This document shows positions 41,523-49,933 of a DNA stretch of 64,000 bases, piece after piece (the stretch's first letter is position 1; each line of letters begins with the position of its first letter). The translations under genes and the position numbers were made by a program. The stretch covers positions 1 to 64,000 of the forward strand of contig NZ_RPDI01000017.1 of NCBI RefSeq assembly GCF_003917135.1, written 5' to 3'. The DNA is from Leucobacter chromiireducens. GTDB lineage: Bacteria > Actinomycetota > Actinomycetes > Actinomycetales > Microbacteriaceae. A model generated the notes under the pieces. That model ran no database searches, was not told the DNA's origin, and was given only the letters and a program-made list of their open reading frames with translations.

Positions 41523-42305
41523 TCAACGTGCGGCCGGCGGTTCGACGCGCGCAGCGGCGGTGACGGCCTGCCGGGTGAGTGGGATGCGGTGCTCCGCACT
41601 GTTCTCCACGGCGAAGTTGGTCATCGACGGGAGGTAGCGGTCGTCCGCGGTCTCGATGATCGTGCCCAGCTCGTTGGTGGCGACGCGGCGCACGCGAAGC
41701 AGCGGGCTGCCCGGCGCGACGCTGAGCTGCTCGACCTCGAGCGGGTGCGCCGCGATCGCGTCGATGACGTGGCGTGCACGCACGGGCACCACCCCGGCCG
41801 CGGCGAGCGCCTGGTAGATCGAGCCGCCGTCGAGGTCGGCGGAGAGCAGGTGCCGCCCGATCTCGTAGGGGTAGAGGGAGCGCTCGAGCATCGCGGGCTT
41901 CCCGTCGAGCGAGCGCACCCGGATGATCTCGACGATCGGGGCGTCCGGGGCGATGTGCAGCTCCGTCGCGATCCGCTCGGACGCCGGGCGCCGGCTCGCC
42001 TCGATGACGCGCTGCCCTGGCACATAGCCGAGATCCCGCGCCCACTCCGTGAACGACATGAACGTGTCGAACGACTGCACGGGCGCGGTGCGCTGCACGC
42101 GGGGCGGCGTGCCCCGCCCGCCGACGATCATGCCCTCGGCGCGGAGCGCAGCGAGCGCCTGGCGCACGGGGCCGCGTGAGGTGCCGAACTCGGCGATGAG
42201 CGACTTCTCGCTGGGCACTTTGTCGCCCTGCTGCCACGCGCCGGTGCGGATGCGGCGGATCATCTCCTCGTACAGCTGGACGTGAAGGGGAGCGGTGGTG
42301 GTCAT
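41523..42305 (-). CDS. GntR/HutC-family regulator (PhnF-like) of the phosphonate locus
   Basis: 260 residues. The N-terminal GntR winged helix reads LYEEMIRRIRTGAWQQGDKVPSEKSLIAEFGTSRGPVRQALAALRAEGMI. The C-terminal UTRA domain (ASERIATELHIAPDAPIVEI through the final beta-strand DRYLPSMTNF) binds a small effector. This architecture is the HutC/PhnF subfamily. It lies between the phosphonatase-like gene it precedes and the divergent FAD oxidase gene. Both flanking promoter regions contain the same 15-bp element AAGTTGTNNTGACTA, probably its operator. The effector is likely a phosphonate or its aldehyde. Confidence 0.88.
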   Translation of the reverse strand: MTTTAPLHVQLYEEMIRRIRTGAWQQGDKVPSEKSLIAEFGTSRGPVRQALAALRAEGMIVGGRGTPPRVQRTAPVQSFDTFMSFTEWARDLGYVPGQRVIEASRRPASERIATELHIAPDAPIVEIIRVRSLDGKPAMLERSLYPYEIGRHLLSADLDGGSIYQALAAAGVVPVRARHVIDAIAAHPLEVEQLSVAPGSPLLRVRRVATNELGTIIETADDRYLPSMTNFAVENSAEHRIPLTRQAVTAAARVEPPAAR

Positions 42306-42312
42306 GCCGAAA

Positions 42313-42334
42313 GACTACAAGTTGTCATGACTAG
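42313..42334. promoter_or_regulatory. GntR operator candidate 1
   Basis: Contains AAGTTGTCATGACTA (42319-42333) with the dyad GTCATGAC, 8-29 bp before the gntR-type start codon. It is shared, with two differences, with a site upstream of the divergent oxidase gene. Confidence 0.55.
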
Positions 42335-42430
42335 CTGAGCGGTGCGCGGGTGACATCGCCGTGAACGAATCGTGAAGTTTCTGGACCGATCCCGCGCCCG
42401 CGGTGAACGCTCGGCGAACACCGGCTCCGC

Positions 42431-42445
42431 AAGTTGTGTTGACTA
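42431..42445. promoter_or_regulatory. GntR operator candidate 2
   Basis: AAGTTGTGTTGACTA matches site 1 at 13 of 15 positions and lies 25-39 bp before the FAD oxidase start. It includes TTGACT (42439-42444), a possible -35 box. Confidence 0.55.
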
Positions 42446-42469
42446 CTTTCGGCGGTTCAGGATCGAGGC

Positions 42470-43606
42470 ATGACCTCGCAGACTCACGCCACACGCATCG
42501 TCATCGTCGGTGCTGGCATCATCGGCCTCGCGCACGCCGTTGCCGCGCTCGACGCCGGCTACCGCGTCACCGTGCTCGAACAGGACGCCGCCGCGGTGAC
42601 CGCAAGCGTGCGCAACTTCGGCCACGTCTGCGCCTCGGTGCAGTACGGGGAGCTCGGGGAGCTCGCCGCGGAGAGCCTGCCCATCTGGCTGCGCCTCGCG
42701 GAGCGCGCCGGCGTCACCGCGCGCCGCTCCGGCACGCTCGCCGTTGCGCGGTCTGCGGCCGAGGACGCGGTGCTCGCCGAGCTCCTCGCCGAGCGCGCAC
42801 CGGCCGGCGCGCGCCTCCTCACCGGCGCGCAGGCCGCGGCGGCCCTCCACCTCGAACCGGGCGGCTCCGCCGCCGGCGCGGTCCGCTCGGGGCTCCTCCT
42901 CACCGACGATGTGACCGCCGATCCCCGCACCGCGGTGGCGCGCATCGCCGCGTGGGTGGACGCCCACGAGCGGGGAGAGGTGCGCTTCTCGACCACCGTG
43001 CATGCTGTCCATACCGGTGCCGTCGAGACGAACCGCGGCAGCGTCGCGGCTGATCACATCATCGTCGCGACCGGGCACCTGCTCGGGCGGCTCTTCCCCG
43101 AGATCGCCGCGGCCGCCGGCGTGCGCGAGTGCGCGCTGAACATGGCACGCGTGCGCGCCCCGCACGCGATGGGGCTGGGCCCCGCGGTGCTGACGGGCAC
43201 CTCGATGCTGCGCTACGGTCGCTTCGCCGGCCCGGCAGCCGACGCGCTGCGCGCGGAGCTCTTCGCGCAGCGGCCCGAGTTCGCGGAGATCGAGGCGAAC
43301 GTGATGTTCACCCAGCAGGCCGACGGCACTCTGCTCGTCGGCGACTCGCACGCCAGCCACGACGCGGCCCCGCCATTCCTCGACGAGCGGTGGTCACGGA
43401 TCCTGCTCGACGAGGTCGCGACGCTGCTCGGCGCCGAGCGCCTCGACGTGCTCGAGCGCTGGCAGGGGCTCTACGCGACGAGCGAGCTCGGCGACCTCTG
43501 CCGCGAGACCCCCGAACCCGGCGTCTCGATCGTCACGCTGACCACGGGCGTCGGCATGACCGTCGGCCTCGGCCTCGGCGCGCGCACCATTGCGGCGCTG
43601 ACGTGA
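42470..43606 (+). CDS. FAD-dependent amine oxidase, phosphonate-linked (TIGR03364/HpnW type)
   Basis: 378-residue glycine-oxidase-like flavoprotein of the DAO family. The N-terminal Rossmann fold reads IVIVGAGIIGLAHAVAALDAGYRVTVLEQD. The substrate domain begins SVRNFGHVC, and the C-terminal VTLTTGVGMTVGLGLGART closes the FAD site. Members of this subgroup are found beside phosphonatase-like hydrolases and phosphonate transporters. The probable reaction is oxidative deamination of a 2-aminoethylphosphonate-type amine to a phosphonoaldehyde, which the HAD enzyme then cleaves. ATG 42470 has AGGA 7 nt upstream. The transporter genes follow 77 bp downstream. Confidence 0.83.
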   Translation: MTSQTHATRIVIVGAGIIGLAHAVAALDAGYRVTVLEQDAAAVTASVRNFGHVCASVQYGELGELAAESLPIWLRLAERAGVTARRSGTLAVARSAAEDAVLAELLAERAPAGARLLTGAQAAAALHLEPGGSAAGAVRSGLLLTDDVTADPRTAVARIAAWVDAHERGEVRFSTTVHAVHTGAVETNRGSVAADHIIVATGHLLGRLFPEIAAAAGVRECALNMARVRAPHAMGLGPAVLTGTSMLRYGRFAGPAADALRAELFAQRPEFAEIEANVMFTQQADGTLLVGDSHASHDAAPPFLDERWSRILLDEVATLLGAERLDVLERWQGLYATSELGDLCRETPEPGVSIVTLTTGVGMTVGLGLGARTIAALT

Positions 43607-43683
43607 GCCGCGACGCCCCGAGCCGCACTGCCCAGCTGTTCCCACCCCATCCCACGCACCGCAGGACACACACAAGGAGAATC

Positions 43684-44592
43684 GTGAAGAAGAACGCCGC
43701 CCTCGCCGCCACCGCGCTGGCCGCCCTCACCCTGGGCCTCGCCGCCTGCGCTCCGGCAGCCGAGGACACCGCCGCAGCGTCGGCCACCTGCCCCGACGGC
43801 AAGATCCGCTTCGGGATCCTGCCCTACGAGGACCCGGAGCGGCTGGAGCCCGCCTACCAGGTGCTCGCGAAGGCCCTCTCGGAGAAGCTCGACTGCGAGG
43901 TCGAGGTGTCCATCACGGAGGACTACGCCGCCGAGGTGCTCGCGATGGAGAACGACCAGCTCGAGATCGCACAGTTCGGGCCGCTCGGCTTCGTGTTCGC
44001 GAACGAGCGCGCGCAGGCCGAGCCGCTCGCCTCCTTCGGTGACGCCGAGGGCAAGCCGACCACCTACACGGGCGGCATCTGGGTGCCGAAGGACTCGAAG
44101 ATCCAGACGATCGAGCATCTGCCGGGCCACACGCTGGCGCTCGGCAGCCCCGGCTCGACGTCGGGCGACGCGCTCCCCATGTCCGCGCTCACCGACGCCG
44201 GCATCGCCGATGAGGTCACCGCCGACTACGCGGGCGGGCACCCCGAGGCGCTCCTCGCCCTCGTGAACGGCACTGTCGACGCTGCGCAGATCAACTCGCA
44301 GACCCTCGCGACGGCGACCGCCGAGGGCACCTTCGACGCGAGCCAGTTCCGCCAGATCTGGGAGTCGAACCCGATCCCGAACGACCCGATCACCGTGCGT
44401 GGCAACCTCCCGCAGGAGTTCCAGGACGCCGTCTCCGAGGCGCTCCTGAGCCTCGACGCGGAGGACGTCGCAGCCGTGTCCGGCTTCCTCGGGGTGGACC
44501 CGGCTGGGCCGCTCATCCCGGCGACCACTGAGGACTACCAGCCGCTCTTCGACCTCGCGGAGACCATGGGCCTCACCGAGGCAGACGTCTAA
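43684..44592 (+). CDS. phnD: Phosphonate ABC transporter, substrate-binding lipoprotein
   Basis: 302 residues. The signal peptide ends in the lipobox LGLAAC with the lipidated Cys22. The mature part is a PhnD-type periplasmic-binding fold (IRFGILPYEDPERLEPAYQ, EIAQFGPLGFVFANE, LALGSPGSTSGDALP, VNGTVDAAQINSQTL), where GSPxSTSG matches the phosphonate-binding loop. GTG 43684 has AAGGAG upstream. Its stop overlaps the phnC ATG (TAATG). It is the extracellular capture component for the organophosphonate metabolised by the two flanking enzymes. Confidence 0.92.
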   Translation: MKKNAALAATALAALTLGLAACAPAAEDTAAASATCPDGKIRFGILPYEDPERLEPAYQVLAKALSEKLDCEVEVSITEDYAAEVLAMENDQLEIAQFGPLGFVFANERAQAEPLASFGDAEGKPTTYTGGIWVPKDSKIQTIEHLPGHTLALGSPGSTSGDALPMSALTDAGIADEVTADYAGGHPEALLALVNGTVDAAQINSQTLATATAEGTFDASQFRQIWESNPIPNDPITVRGNLPQEFQDAVSEALLSLDAEDVAAVSGFLGVDPAGPLIPATTEDYQPLFDLAETMGLTEADV

Positions 44593-45374
44593 TGAGCACC
44601 GTCACCGCACGCAGGGCCGCCGCCCCGGCGGCCGAACGGGAGGTGCTGCTCGATGTGCGGGCCATCTCCAAGAGCTTCGGGGACCGCGTCGTGCTGCAAG
44701 ACATGAGCATGCGCGTGCACGCCGGCGAAGTGGTCGCGTTCCTCGGGGCCAACGGCTCGGGCAAGTCGACCACCCTGCGCGCGGTGAACGGGCTCATCGA
44801 GGCGGACTCCGGCGACATCACGATCGCCGGGGTTCGCCTCACCGAGGCGAGCGGCCAGCGCCGCGCCGAGGCGCGACGCACCGCCGCAACCGTGTTCCAG
44901 AAGATCCACCTCGTGCAGCGCCGCACCGCGCTGCAGAACGTCTGCGCCGGCGGCTTCTCACGGCTCCCCGGCTGGCGCTCGCTGCCGCCGCTCTTCGGGC
45001 GCGAGCTGCAGGAGGAGGCGATGGCCTGCCTCGACCGTGTCGGCCTGGCCGACCGGGCGCACGACCGCGCGGGGAGTCTCTCCGGCGGCCAGCAGCAGCG
45101 CGTCGCGATCGCCCGTGCGCTCTGCCAGCGCCCGCGCATGATCCTCGCCGACGAGCCGGTCTCGGCGCTCGACCCGAAGGCCGCCGACGACGTGATGCAG
45201 CTGCTCCACGACCTCGCGGTGAACGAGGGACTCGGCGTCGCCGCGGTGCTGCACCAGCCGCACCTCGCGCGGGCGTACGCCGACCGGGTGATCGGCCTCC
45301 GCGGCGGGAAGCTCGTCTTCGACGCGCCCACCGCCGACATCGATGACGCCAGCCTGGCGTCCCTCTACCTGTGA
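44592..45374 (+). CDS. phnC: Phosphonate ABC transporter, ATP-binding protein
   Basis: 260-residue ABC ATPase. Walker A GANGSGKST, Q-loop VFQKIHLVQ, signature LSGGQQQRVAIARAL, Walker B MILADEPVSALDP and the switch VLHQP are all intact. The insertion between Walker A and the signature (GGFSRLPGWRSLPPLFGREL) is typical of PhnC. The start ATG overlaps the phnD stop by one base. phnE begins 17 bp after its stop, or overlaps it if GTG 45371 is used. Confidence 0.94.
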   Translation: MSTVTARRAAAPAAEREVLLDVRAISKSFGDRVVLQDMSMRVHAGEVVAFLGANGSGKSTTLRAVNGLIEADSGDITIAGVRLTEASGQRRAEARRTAATVFQKIHLVQRRTALQNVCAGGFSRLPGWRSLPPLFGRELQEEAMACLDRVGLADRAHDRAGSLSGGQQQRVAIARALCQRPRMILADEPVSALDPKAADDVMQLLHDLAVNEGLGVAAVLHQPHLARAYADRVIGLRGGKLVFDAPTADIDDASLASLYL

Positions 45375-45391
45375 TCCCCGAGGAGCCAGCC

Positions 45392-46255
45392 ATGACCGAC
45401 ACCCTCGCCCGCGACCGGGCGCGCGCAACCGAGCAGCCGGCGCACGTCGCAGCGCCGCGCGCGCTCAGCGTTCCCCGCGACCCGCGCGTGCCCTATCGCG
45501 CGGGATCCTGGACCGTGATCATTGTCGTGCTGGTGGTGCTCCACCTGCTCGCGTTTCAGGCAACGGACTTCCGCCCGGAGAAGCTCGTCACCGGCGCGCA
45601 TGGGATGGCGAACTTCCTGTCAGAGGCGTTCCCGCCCGACCTGAGTCCCGAGGTCGTGCAGGCTGGCCTGCACGGCGCGCTCACGACGCTCTGGGTCGGC
45701 CTGCTCGGCACGACCGTGTCGATCCCGCTCGCGCTGCTGCTCGCCGTGCTCGGTGCGCGCACCACGACACCGAACCAGGCCGTCTACCAGGTGGCGCGCG
45801 GCATCCTGTCGTTCTTCCGCGCGGTGCCAGACATCGTGTTCGCCCTCATCTTCGTGACCGCCGTCGGGCTCGGCCCGTTCGCCGGCGTGCTCGCGCTCAT
45901 CGCGCACAACACCGGCGTGATGGGCAAGCTCTGGTCCGAGGCGATGGAGGACATCGACCCCGGTCCTGAGCAGGCGCTCCGCACCGCTGGCGCGAGCCGG
46001 TGGCAGGTGGTCGCGAATGCGACGATCCCGAGCGTGCTGCCCCAGCTCGCCGGTCTGCTGCTCTACCGCTTCGACGTGAACGTACGATCCTCGCTCGTGC
46101 TCGGCCTCGTCGGGGCCGGCGGCATCGGGCTGCTGATCAACAAGTCGATCAAGACGTTCCAGTTCGACGAGATGATGACCTACCTCATCATCATCCTCGT
46201 GGTGATCGTGCTCGTCGACCTCGCATCAGCCTGGATCCGGAAGCGGCTCCAGTAG
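45392..46255 (+). CDS. phnE: Phosphonate ABC transporter, permease
   Basis: 287-residue permease with about six helices (the first is WTVIIVVLVVLHLLAF). The conserved EAA loop of binding-protein-dependent permeases is seen as EQALRTAGASRWQVVANATIPSVLPQ, and the PhnE C-terminal block GLVGAGGIGLLINKSIKTFQFDEMMTYLI is clear. I chose ATG 45392, with GAGGAG 6 nt upstream; GTG 45371, overlapping phnC, is the alternative. Only one permease gene is present, so the channel is probably a homodimer. It is the last gene of the phosphonate unit; a convergent MarR gene lies 41 bp away. Confidence 0.93.
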   Translation: MTDTLARDRARATEQPAHVAAPRALSVPRDPRVPYRAGSWTVIIVVLVVLHLLAFQATDFRPEKLVTGAHGMANFLSEAFPPDLSPEVVQAGLHGALTTLWVGLLGTTVSIPLALLLAVLGARTTTPNQAVYQVARGILSFFRAVPDIVFALIFVTAVGLGPFAGVLALIAHNTGVMGKLWSEAMEDIDPGPEQALRTAGASRWQVVANATIPSVLPQLAGLLLYRFDVNVRSSLVLGLVGAGGIGLLINKSIKTFQFDEMMTYLIIILVVIVLVDLASAWIRKRLQ

Positions 46256-46296
46256 GCCGCGCGGGGCTCCGGCTGGGCGGCTGCGGAGCGCCGCGA

Positions 46297-46854
46297 CTAC
46301 GCCGCGGGGGATCCAGCAGGGGCATCGCCGCGCGCGCAGCGCCCCGACGGGGTGTCGAGCGGCACGCCGTGATCCGCCGTGGCGTTGAAGCGGTGGAGCC
46401 CGGCGCGCAGCTGCTCGAGGTCGGCCGGCGTCCACCCGCTGAAGCGCTCGTGGTAGGCGTCGCCCCACTTCTCGCGGATCGCGTCGATCAGGATCTGCGC
46501 CTGCGCGCTGCACGTGAGGAGCACCACGCGGCGGTCCTCCGGCGACGGCTCAGCCTTGACGAGCCCGAGCTCCCGCAGCTTCGAGATCTGGCGGCTCACC
46601 ACCGCCTTGTCCATGTCCAGCATCTGGCTGATCCCGGTGACGGTGAGCGGGCCCTTCCGCAGGATGAGCTGCAGCACGATCAGGCCGACGCCGCGCAGAT
46701 CCGGGTGCACGTCCTCCGCGTAGCGCGCCCAGCGGCTCCGCGCGAACGCGATCACCTCGGAGAACTCGGCGATGATCTCGGCGATGGTGTCGTCGCTGCC
46801 GTCCGCCGGCCGTGAACGGGCGACGGGCGGCAGCGAGCGATCCTCCATGGTCAT
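46297..46854 (-). CDS. MarR-family regulator of the DHA2 exporter
   Basis: 185 residues, slightly longer than typical MarR because of a C-terminal tail of about 35 residues. The winged helix is evident in LTVTGISQMLDMDKAVVSRQ (recognition helix) and LVKAEPSPEDRRVVLLTCSA (wing with conserved D-R-R). ATG 46854 is 4 bp after the exporter stop, so the genes are cotranscribed; ATG 46848 is an alternative start. Two GTTGAC-N4-GTCAAC palindromes in the exporter promoter (48653-48696) are the probable operators, making this an autoregulated exporter/repressor pair. Confidence 0.87.
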   Translation of the reverse strand: MTMEDRSLPPVARSRPADGSDDTIAEIIAEFSEVIAFARSRWARYAEDVHPDLRGVGLIVLQLILRKGPLTVTGISQMLDMDKAVVSRQISKLRELGLVKAEPSPEDRRVVLLTCSAQAQILIDAIREKWGDAYHERFSGWTPADLEQLRAGLHRFNATADHGVPLDTPSGRCARGDAPAGSPAA

Positions 46855-46858
46855 GACC

Positions 46859-48571
46859 CTAGCGCGCGCTGCCGTCGGGGTCCGAACCGGCAACCCGGCC
46901 GTGGCGCGTCGGCAGGGCGATCGGGCCGGTGGCGTCGACGGGCACGGTCACCGCGTCAGCGGCGCGTCCCTGATCCAGCGCTGCGGTGCCGGCCCCAGCA
47001 TCGCCGGCCTGCTCGCGCATCTCGGCGATCTTCTCCGCGTTGCTCTTCGAGCTGAGCGGGATGTTCGGCAGGAAGATGATCGCGACGAGCGCGATGACCG
47101 CGACCGGGGCTGCGGCGAAGAAGATGTTGCCGATGCTGTGGCCGTACGCCGACTCGACGACGATGCGGATCGGCTCGGGCAGCTCGGCAATCTTCGGCAG
47201 CACGCCGCCCTGCAGCGCCTCAGCGCCGGCGAGCTCGGCTGGCGCGAGCTTCTCGAGCCCCTCCGTGACGTACTGGGTCACCTGGTGCGCGAGCATCGCA
47301 CCCATCGCCGACATGCCAGCGGTGCCGCCGATCGTGCGGAAGAACGTCACCGCCGAGCTCGCCGCGCCCATCTGGGTCGGCGCGACCGTGTTCTGCACGA
47401 CCAGCACGAGGTTCTGCATGGTCATGCCGACGCCAGCGCCCATCACGAACATCGAGACGCCGACGTACCAGTACGACGTGTCGTAGCGCAGCTGCCCCAT
47501 CATGGTGAGGCCGGCGAGCAGCGCGATCGCGCCGGTCACCATGTAGCGCTTCCACTTGCCGGTGCGCGTGATCACCTGGCCAACCACGGTGGAGGAGATC
47601 AGCACGCCGCCCATCATGGGGAGCGTGAGCAGGCTCGCCTCGATCACCGAGCGGCCGCGCGCGAGCTGCATGTACTGGCCGAGGAAGACCGCGGTGCCAA
47701 ACATCGCGAGGCCGACCGCGATGCTCGCGACCACGGAGAGCGTGAACGTGCGGTTGGTGAACATCGCGAGCGGGATCAGCGGCTCCTCAGCGCGGAGCTC
47801 AACGATCCCCGCGAGGATGAGTACGAGCACGCCGCCGCCCACCATGGCCGCGGTCTGCCAGGACCACCAGTCGAAGCTCGAGCCGCCGAGCGTCACCCAG
47901 ATCAGCAGGCTCGAGAAGCCGAGCGAGATGAGGGCAGCGCCCAGGTAGTCGATCTTGATCTTCCGCTTCACCGTCTGCAGGTGCAGCGTGCGCTGCAGCA
48001 TGATGATCGACACGACCGCGATGGGGGCCGCGACGTAGAAGTTCCAGCGCCAGCCGATCGTGTCGGTGATCAGGCCGCCGAGCAGCGGGCCGCCGACGGT
48101 CGCCACCGCCATGATCGCGCCCATGATGCCCATGTACTTGCCGCGCTCGAGCGGGCTGATGATGTCCGCGAGCACGATCTGGCCGAGCACGCCGAGGCCG
48201 CCGGCGCCGAGGCCCTGCAGCACGCGGAACGCGATGAGCCACGACGGCTCCTGCGCGGTGCCCGCGAGCGCCGAGCCGAGCGTGAAGACGATGAGCGCGA
48301 CCTGGAGCAGCACCTTCTTACTCGTGAGGTCGGCGAGCTTGCCCCAGATCGGGGTCGAGATCGCGCTCGCCAGCATAGTCGCGGTGACCACCCAGGTGAA
48401 GGCCGCCTGGGTGCCGCCGATGTCGGCGATGATGATCGGCATCGACGTGCCGACCACGTTCATGGCGAGCATCGACACGAACATGCTGAGGAACAGGCCC
48501 GCGAGCGCGAGGTGCTTCGCGCGGCCGGTGAGGATCGCCCCGGTGGGGGCGGCGGTGTGAACTGCGGTCAT
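46859..48571 (-). CDS. DHA2-family MFS multidrug exporter (14 helices)
   Basis: 570-residue EmrB/QacA-type major facilitator. Predicted 14 helices run from HLALAGLFLSMFVSMLAMNVV to a last span near AVIALVAIIFLPN. Motif A-like GKLADLTSKKVLLQVAL follows TM2, motif C-type LQGLGAGGLGVLGQIVLADI is in the middle, and WRWNFYVAAPIAV is the family W-R-W/x-x-F signature. The C-terminal ~70 residues are hydrophilic. I chose ATG 48571, preceded by AAGGAT; the upstream in-frame extension crosses the promoter. It is transcribed from a strong TTGACG-17-TATAGT promoter carrying two palindromes and is followed by the marR gene. Confidence 0.9.
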   Translation of the reverse strand: MTAVHTAAPTGAILTGRAKHLALAGLFLSMFVSMLAMNVVGTSMPIIIADIGGTQAAFTWVVTATMLASAISTPIWGKLADLTSKKVLLQVALIVFTLGSALAGTAQEPSWLIAFRVLQGLGAGGLGVLGQIVLADIISPLERGKYMGIMGAIMAVATVGGPLLGGLITDTIGWRWNFYVAAPIAVVSIIMLQRTLHLQTVKRKIKIDYLGAALISLGFSSLLIWVTLGGSSFDWWSWQTAAMVGGGVLVLILAGIVELRAEEPLIPLAMFTNRTFTLSVVASIAVGLAMFGTAVFLGQYMQLARGRSVIEASLLTLPMMGGVLISSTVVGQVITRTGKWKRYMVTGAIALLAGLTMMGQLRYDTSYWYVGVSMFVMGAGVGMTMQNLVLVVQNTVAPTQMGAASSAVTFFRTIGGTAGMSAMGAMLAHQVTQYVTEGLEKLAPAELAGAEALQGGVLPKIAELPEPIRIVVESAYGHSIGNIFFAAAPVAVIALVAIIFLPNIPLSSKSNAEKIAEMREQAGDAGAGTAALDQGRAADAVTVPVDATGPIALPTRHGRVAGSDPDGSAR

Positions 48572-48652
48572 TCGGGTGTGGGATCCTTCGCGACGGGAGT
48601 GGAGCGCAGCGTCGGTGGTCGAACCCCGTGGGGACCGCCGACGGCGCAAGTT

Positions 48653-48696
48653 GTTGACGAGGGTCAACTATAGGGGATTCGTTGACCGCCGTCAAC
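48653..48696 (-). promoter_or_regulatory. Exporter promoter with two MarR-type palindromes
   Basis: On the minus strand TTGACG (48695-48690), a 17-bp spacer and TATAGT (48672-48667) form a near-consensus promoter. Two identical palindromes GTTGAC-N4-GTCAAC lie at 48653-48668 and 48681-48696, 28 bp apart: one covers the -35 box, the other the region just after the -10 box. This is the expected geometry for tight repression. The rest of the 378-bp gap 48572-48949 holds a leader of about 90 nt, palindrome copy 4 and the DUF559 upstream region. Confidence 0.75.
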
Positions 48697-48757
48697 TACC
48701 TGCGGGGCGGGTGGCCCGGGGCTGTCCGGGCCGTCCGGCTGTCCCGCCACCTCCAGG

Positions 48758-48828
48758 CGATCGGGGTCAGTTCGGCAGGGTGTTGCGGTCCCCGGCTGCG
48801 CGACACCCTGCCGAACTGACCCCGATCC
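48758..48828. repeat. 71-bp intergenic palindrome, copy 4 (compensatory variant)
   Basis: Arms 48758-48785 and 48801-48828 with a 15-nt loop. Relative to the other copies, two bases of the left arm (CACTTGG to CAGTTCG) and their partners in the right arm (CCAAGTG to CGAACTG) have both changed, preserving pairing. It lies between divergent genes. Confidence 0.9.
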
Positions 48829-48949
48829 CGGGGGCGGGCGGGGCCGCGGCGTCGCTCACAGGCGAAGGGGGTACCGAGTTGTCCACTGTTCGTGCGTGCC
48901 TGGGAATCTCCGCACGGCGGGATGGCGGAATGGTGAGATCCTCGCCGGC

Positions 48950-49867
48950 ATGACCGAACGCTCGCCGATTCGCGCCAGGCCCGAGGCCTATCAGGTGGCC
49001 GAGCTGCGCGCGGGCGGGGTGTCTCGCAGCCGCCTCAGGGGCGCGGACGTGCGCAGAATCGGGCGAGGCATCGTGCTCCATCCAGGCGCTCGCTACGATC
49101 ACGGCAGTGCCCGCGACCGAACGATCGCCGTCGGCCAAGCGCTCTCGAAGGAGTTCTTCGTATCGCGGCGATCTGCTGCACTGCTCTGGGGAATGCCGTC
49201 ACCGCCGCCCGCGAACGGACGCGTCGAGGTGGGCTCGTTCAGCCCGCTGCGTGCGCCGCGCCGGCCCAGTGTTCAGGGGCACCGGGTGAAGAGCGGTGTG
49301 CTGCACTGGTCACGCCGGGCGGAACTCACGGTTCCCACTGCGGAAGACGTGTGGTGTCAACTCGCAGCGGTCGTCCCCCTCTCCACGCTCATCGTCGTGG
49401 GGGACTTCCTCATCTCGGGGAACTGGGTGCCGGTTGGTCGGACGCCACCGCTCTCGACGCTCGCCACGCTCGAAGCTGCGACTCGGCGGCACCGGGGCAC
49501 GACCGGCGCGCCCGCGAGGCGCGCCGCCCTCCCTCGCCTTCGCACTCCGGTGGACTCCCCGCCGGAAACCGAGTTGCGGCTGCTGATTGAGGATGCCGGC
49601 TTCCCCGAACCTCGCGTGAACTGCCCGATTCAGCTCGGCTCGAGCACGCTGCACGCTGATCTCGGGTACCCGGAACAGCGCGTAGCGATCGAGTACGAGG
49701 GGGCGCACCACTTCCAGGATCCCGGTCAAGTGCGGCGTGATCTCGAGCGGATTGAGCGGATGAGTGCCGCCGGGTGGCAGGTGCTGAGGGCGACCGCGCG
49801 CACACTCCGCGATCCGACCCAGTTCCTCAGGGGACTCGCCCTGGCGCTCTCCCGCGCGGCTGGGTAA
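48950..49867 (+). CDS. DUF559-domain protein (putative VSR/restriction-like endonuclease fold)
   Basis: 305 residues. The N-terminal half resembles the winged-helix part of AbiEi-like proteins (AYQVAELRAGGVSRSRLRGA). The C-terminal DUF559 nuclease-like domain has PPETELRLLIEDAGFPEPRV, ADLGYPEQRVAIEYEGAHHF (the E...D-x...E-x-E-like metal-site core) and a final helical part. Such proteins are common single genes in actinomycetes, with unknown substrate; a role in DNA repair or defence is unproven. ATG 48950 has no good ribosome-binding site. It stands alone between two 71-bp palindromes (copies 4 and 5). Confidence 0.75.
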   Translation: MTERSPIRARPEAYQVAELRAGGVSRSRLRGADVRRIGRGIVLHPGARYDHGSARDRTIAVGQALSKEFFVSRRSAALLWGMPSPPPANGRVEVGSFSPLRAPRRPSVQGHRVKSGVLHWSRRAELTVPTAEDVWCQLAAVVPLSTLIVVGDFLISGNWVPVGRTPPLSTLATLEAATRRHRGTTGAPARRAALPRLRTPVDSPPETELRLLIEDAGFPEPRVNCPIQLGSSTLHADLGYPEQRVAIEYEGAHHFQDPGQVRRDLERIERMSAAGWQVLRATARTLRDPTQFLRGLALALSRAAG

Positions 49868-49933
49868 CCCACCCCCGCCCGACCCGCGCCCCCCCTAATG
49901 TCCCCGCCCCGCGCCCAGGCGCCCGCACTCTCA

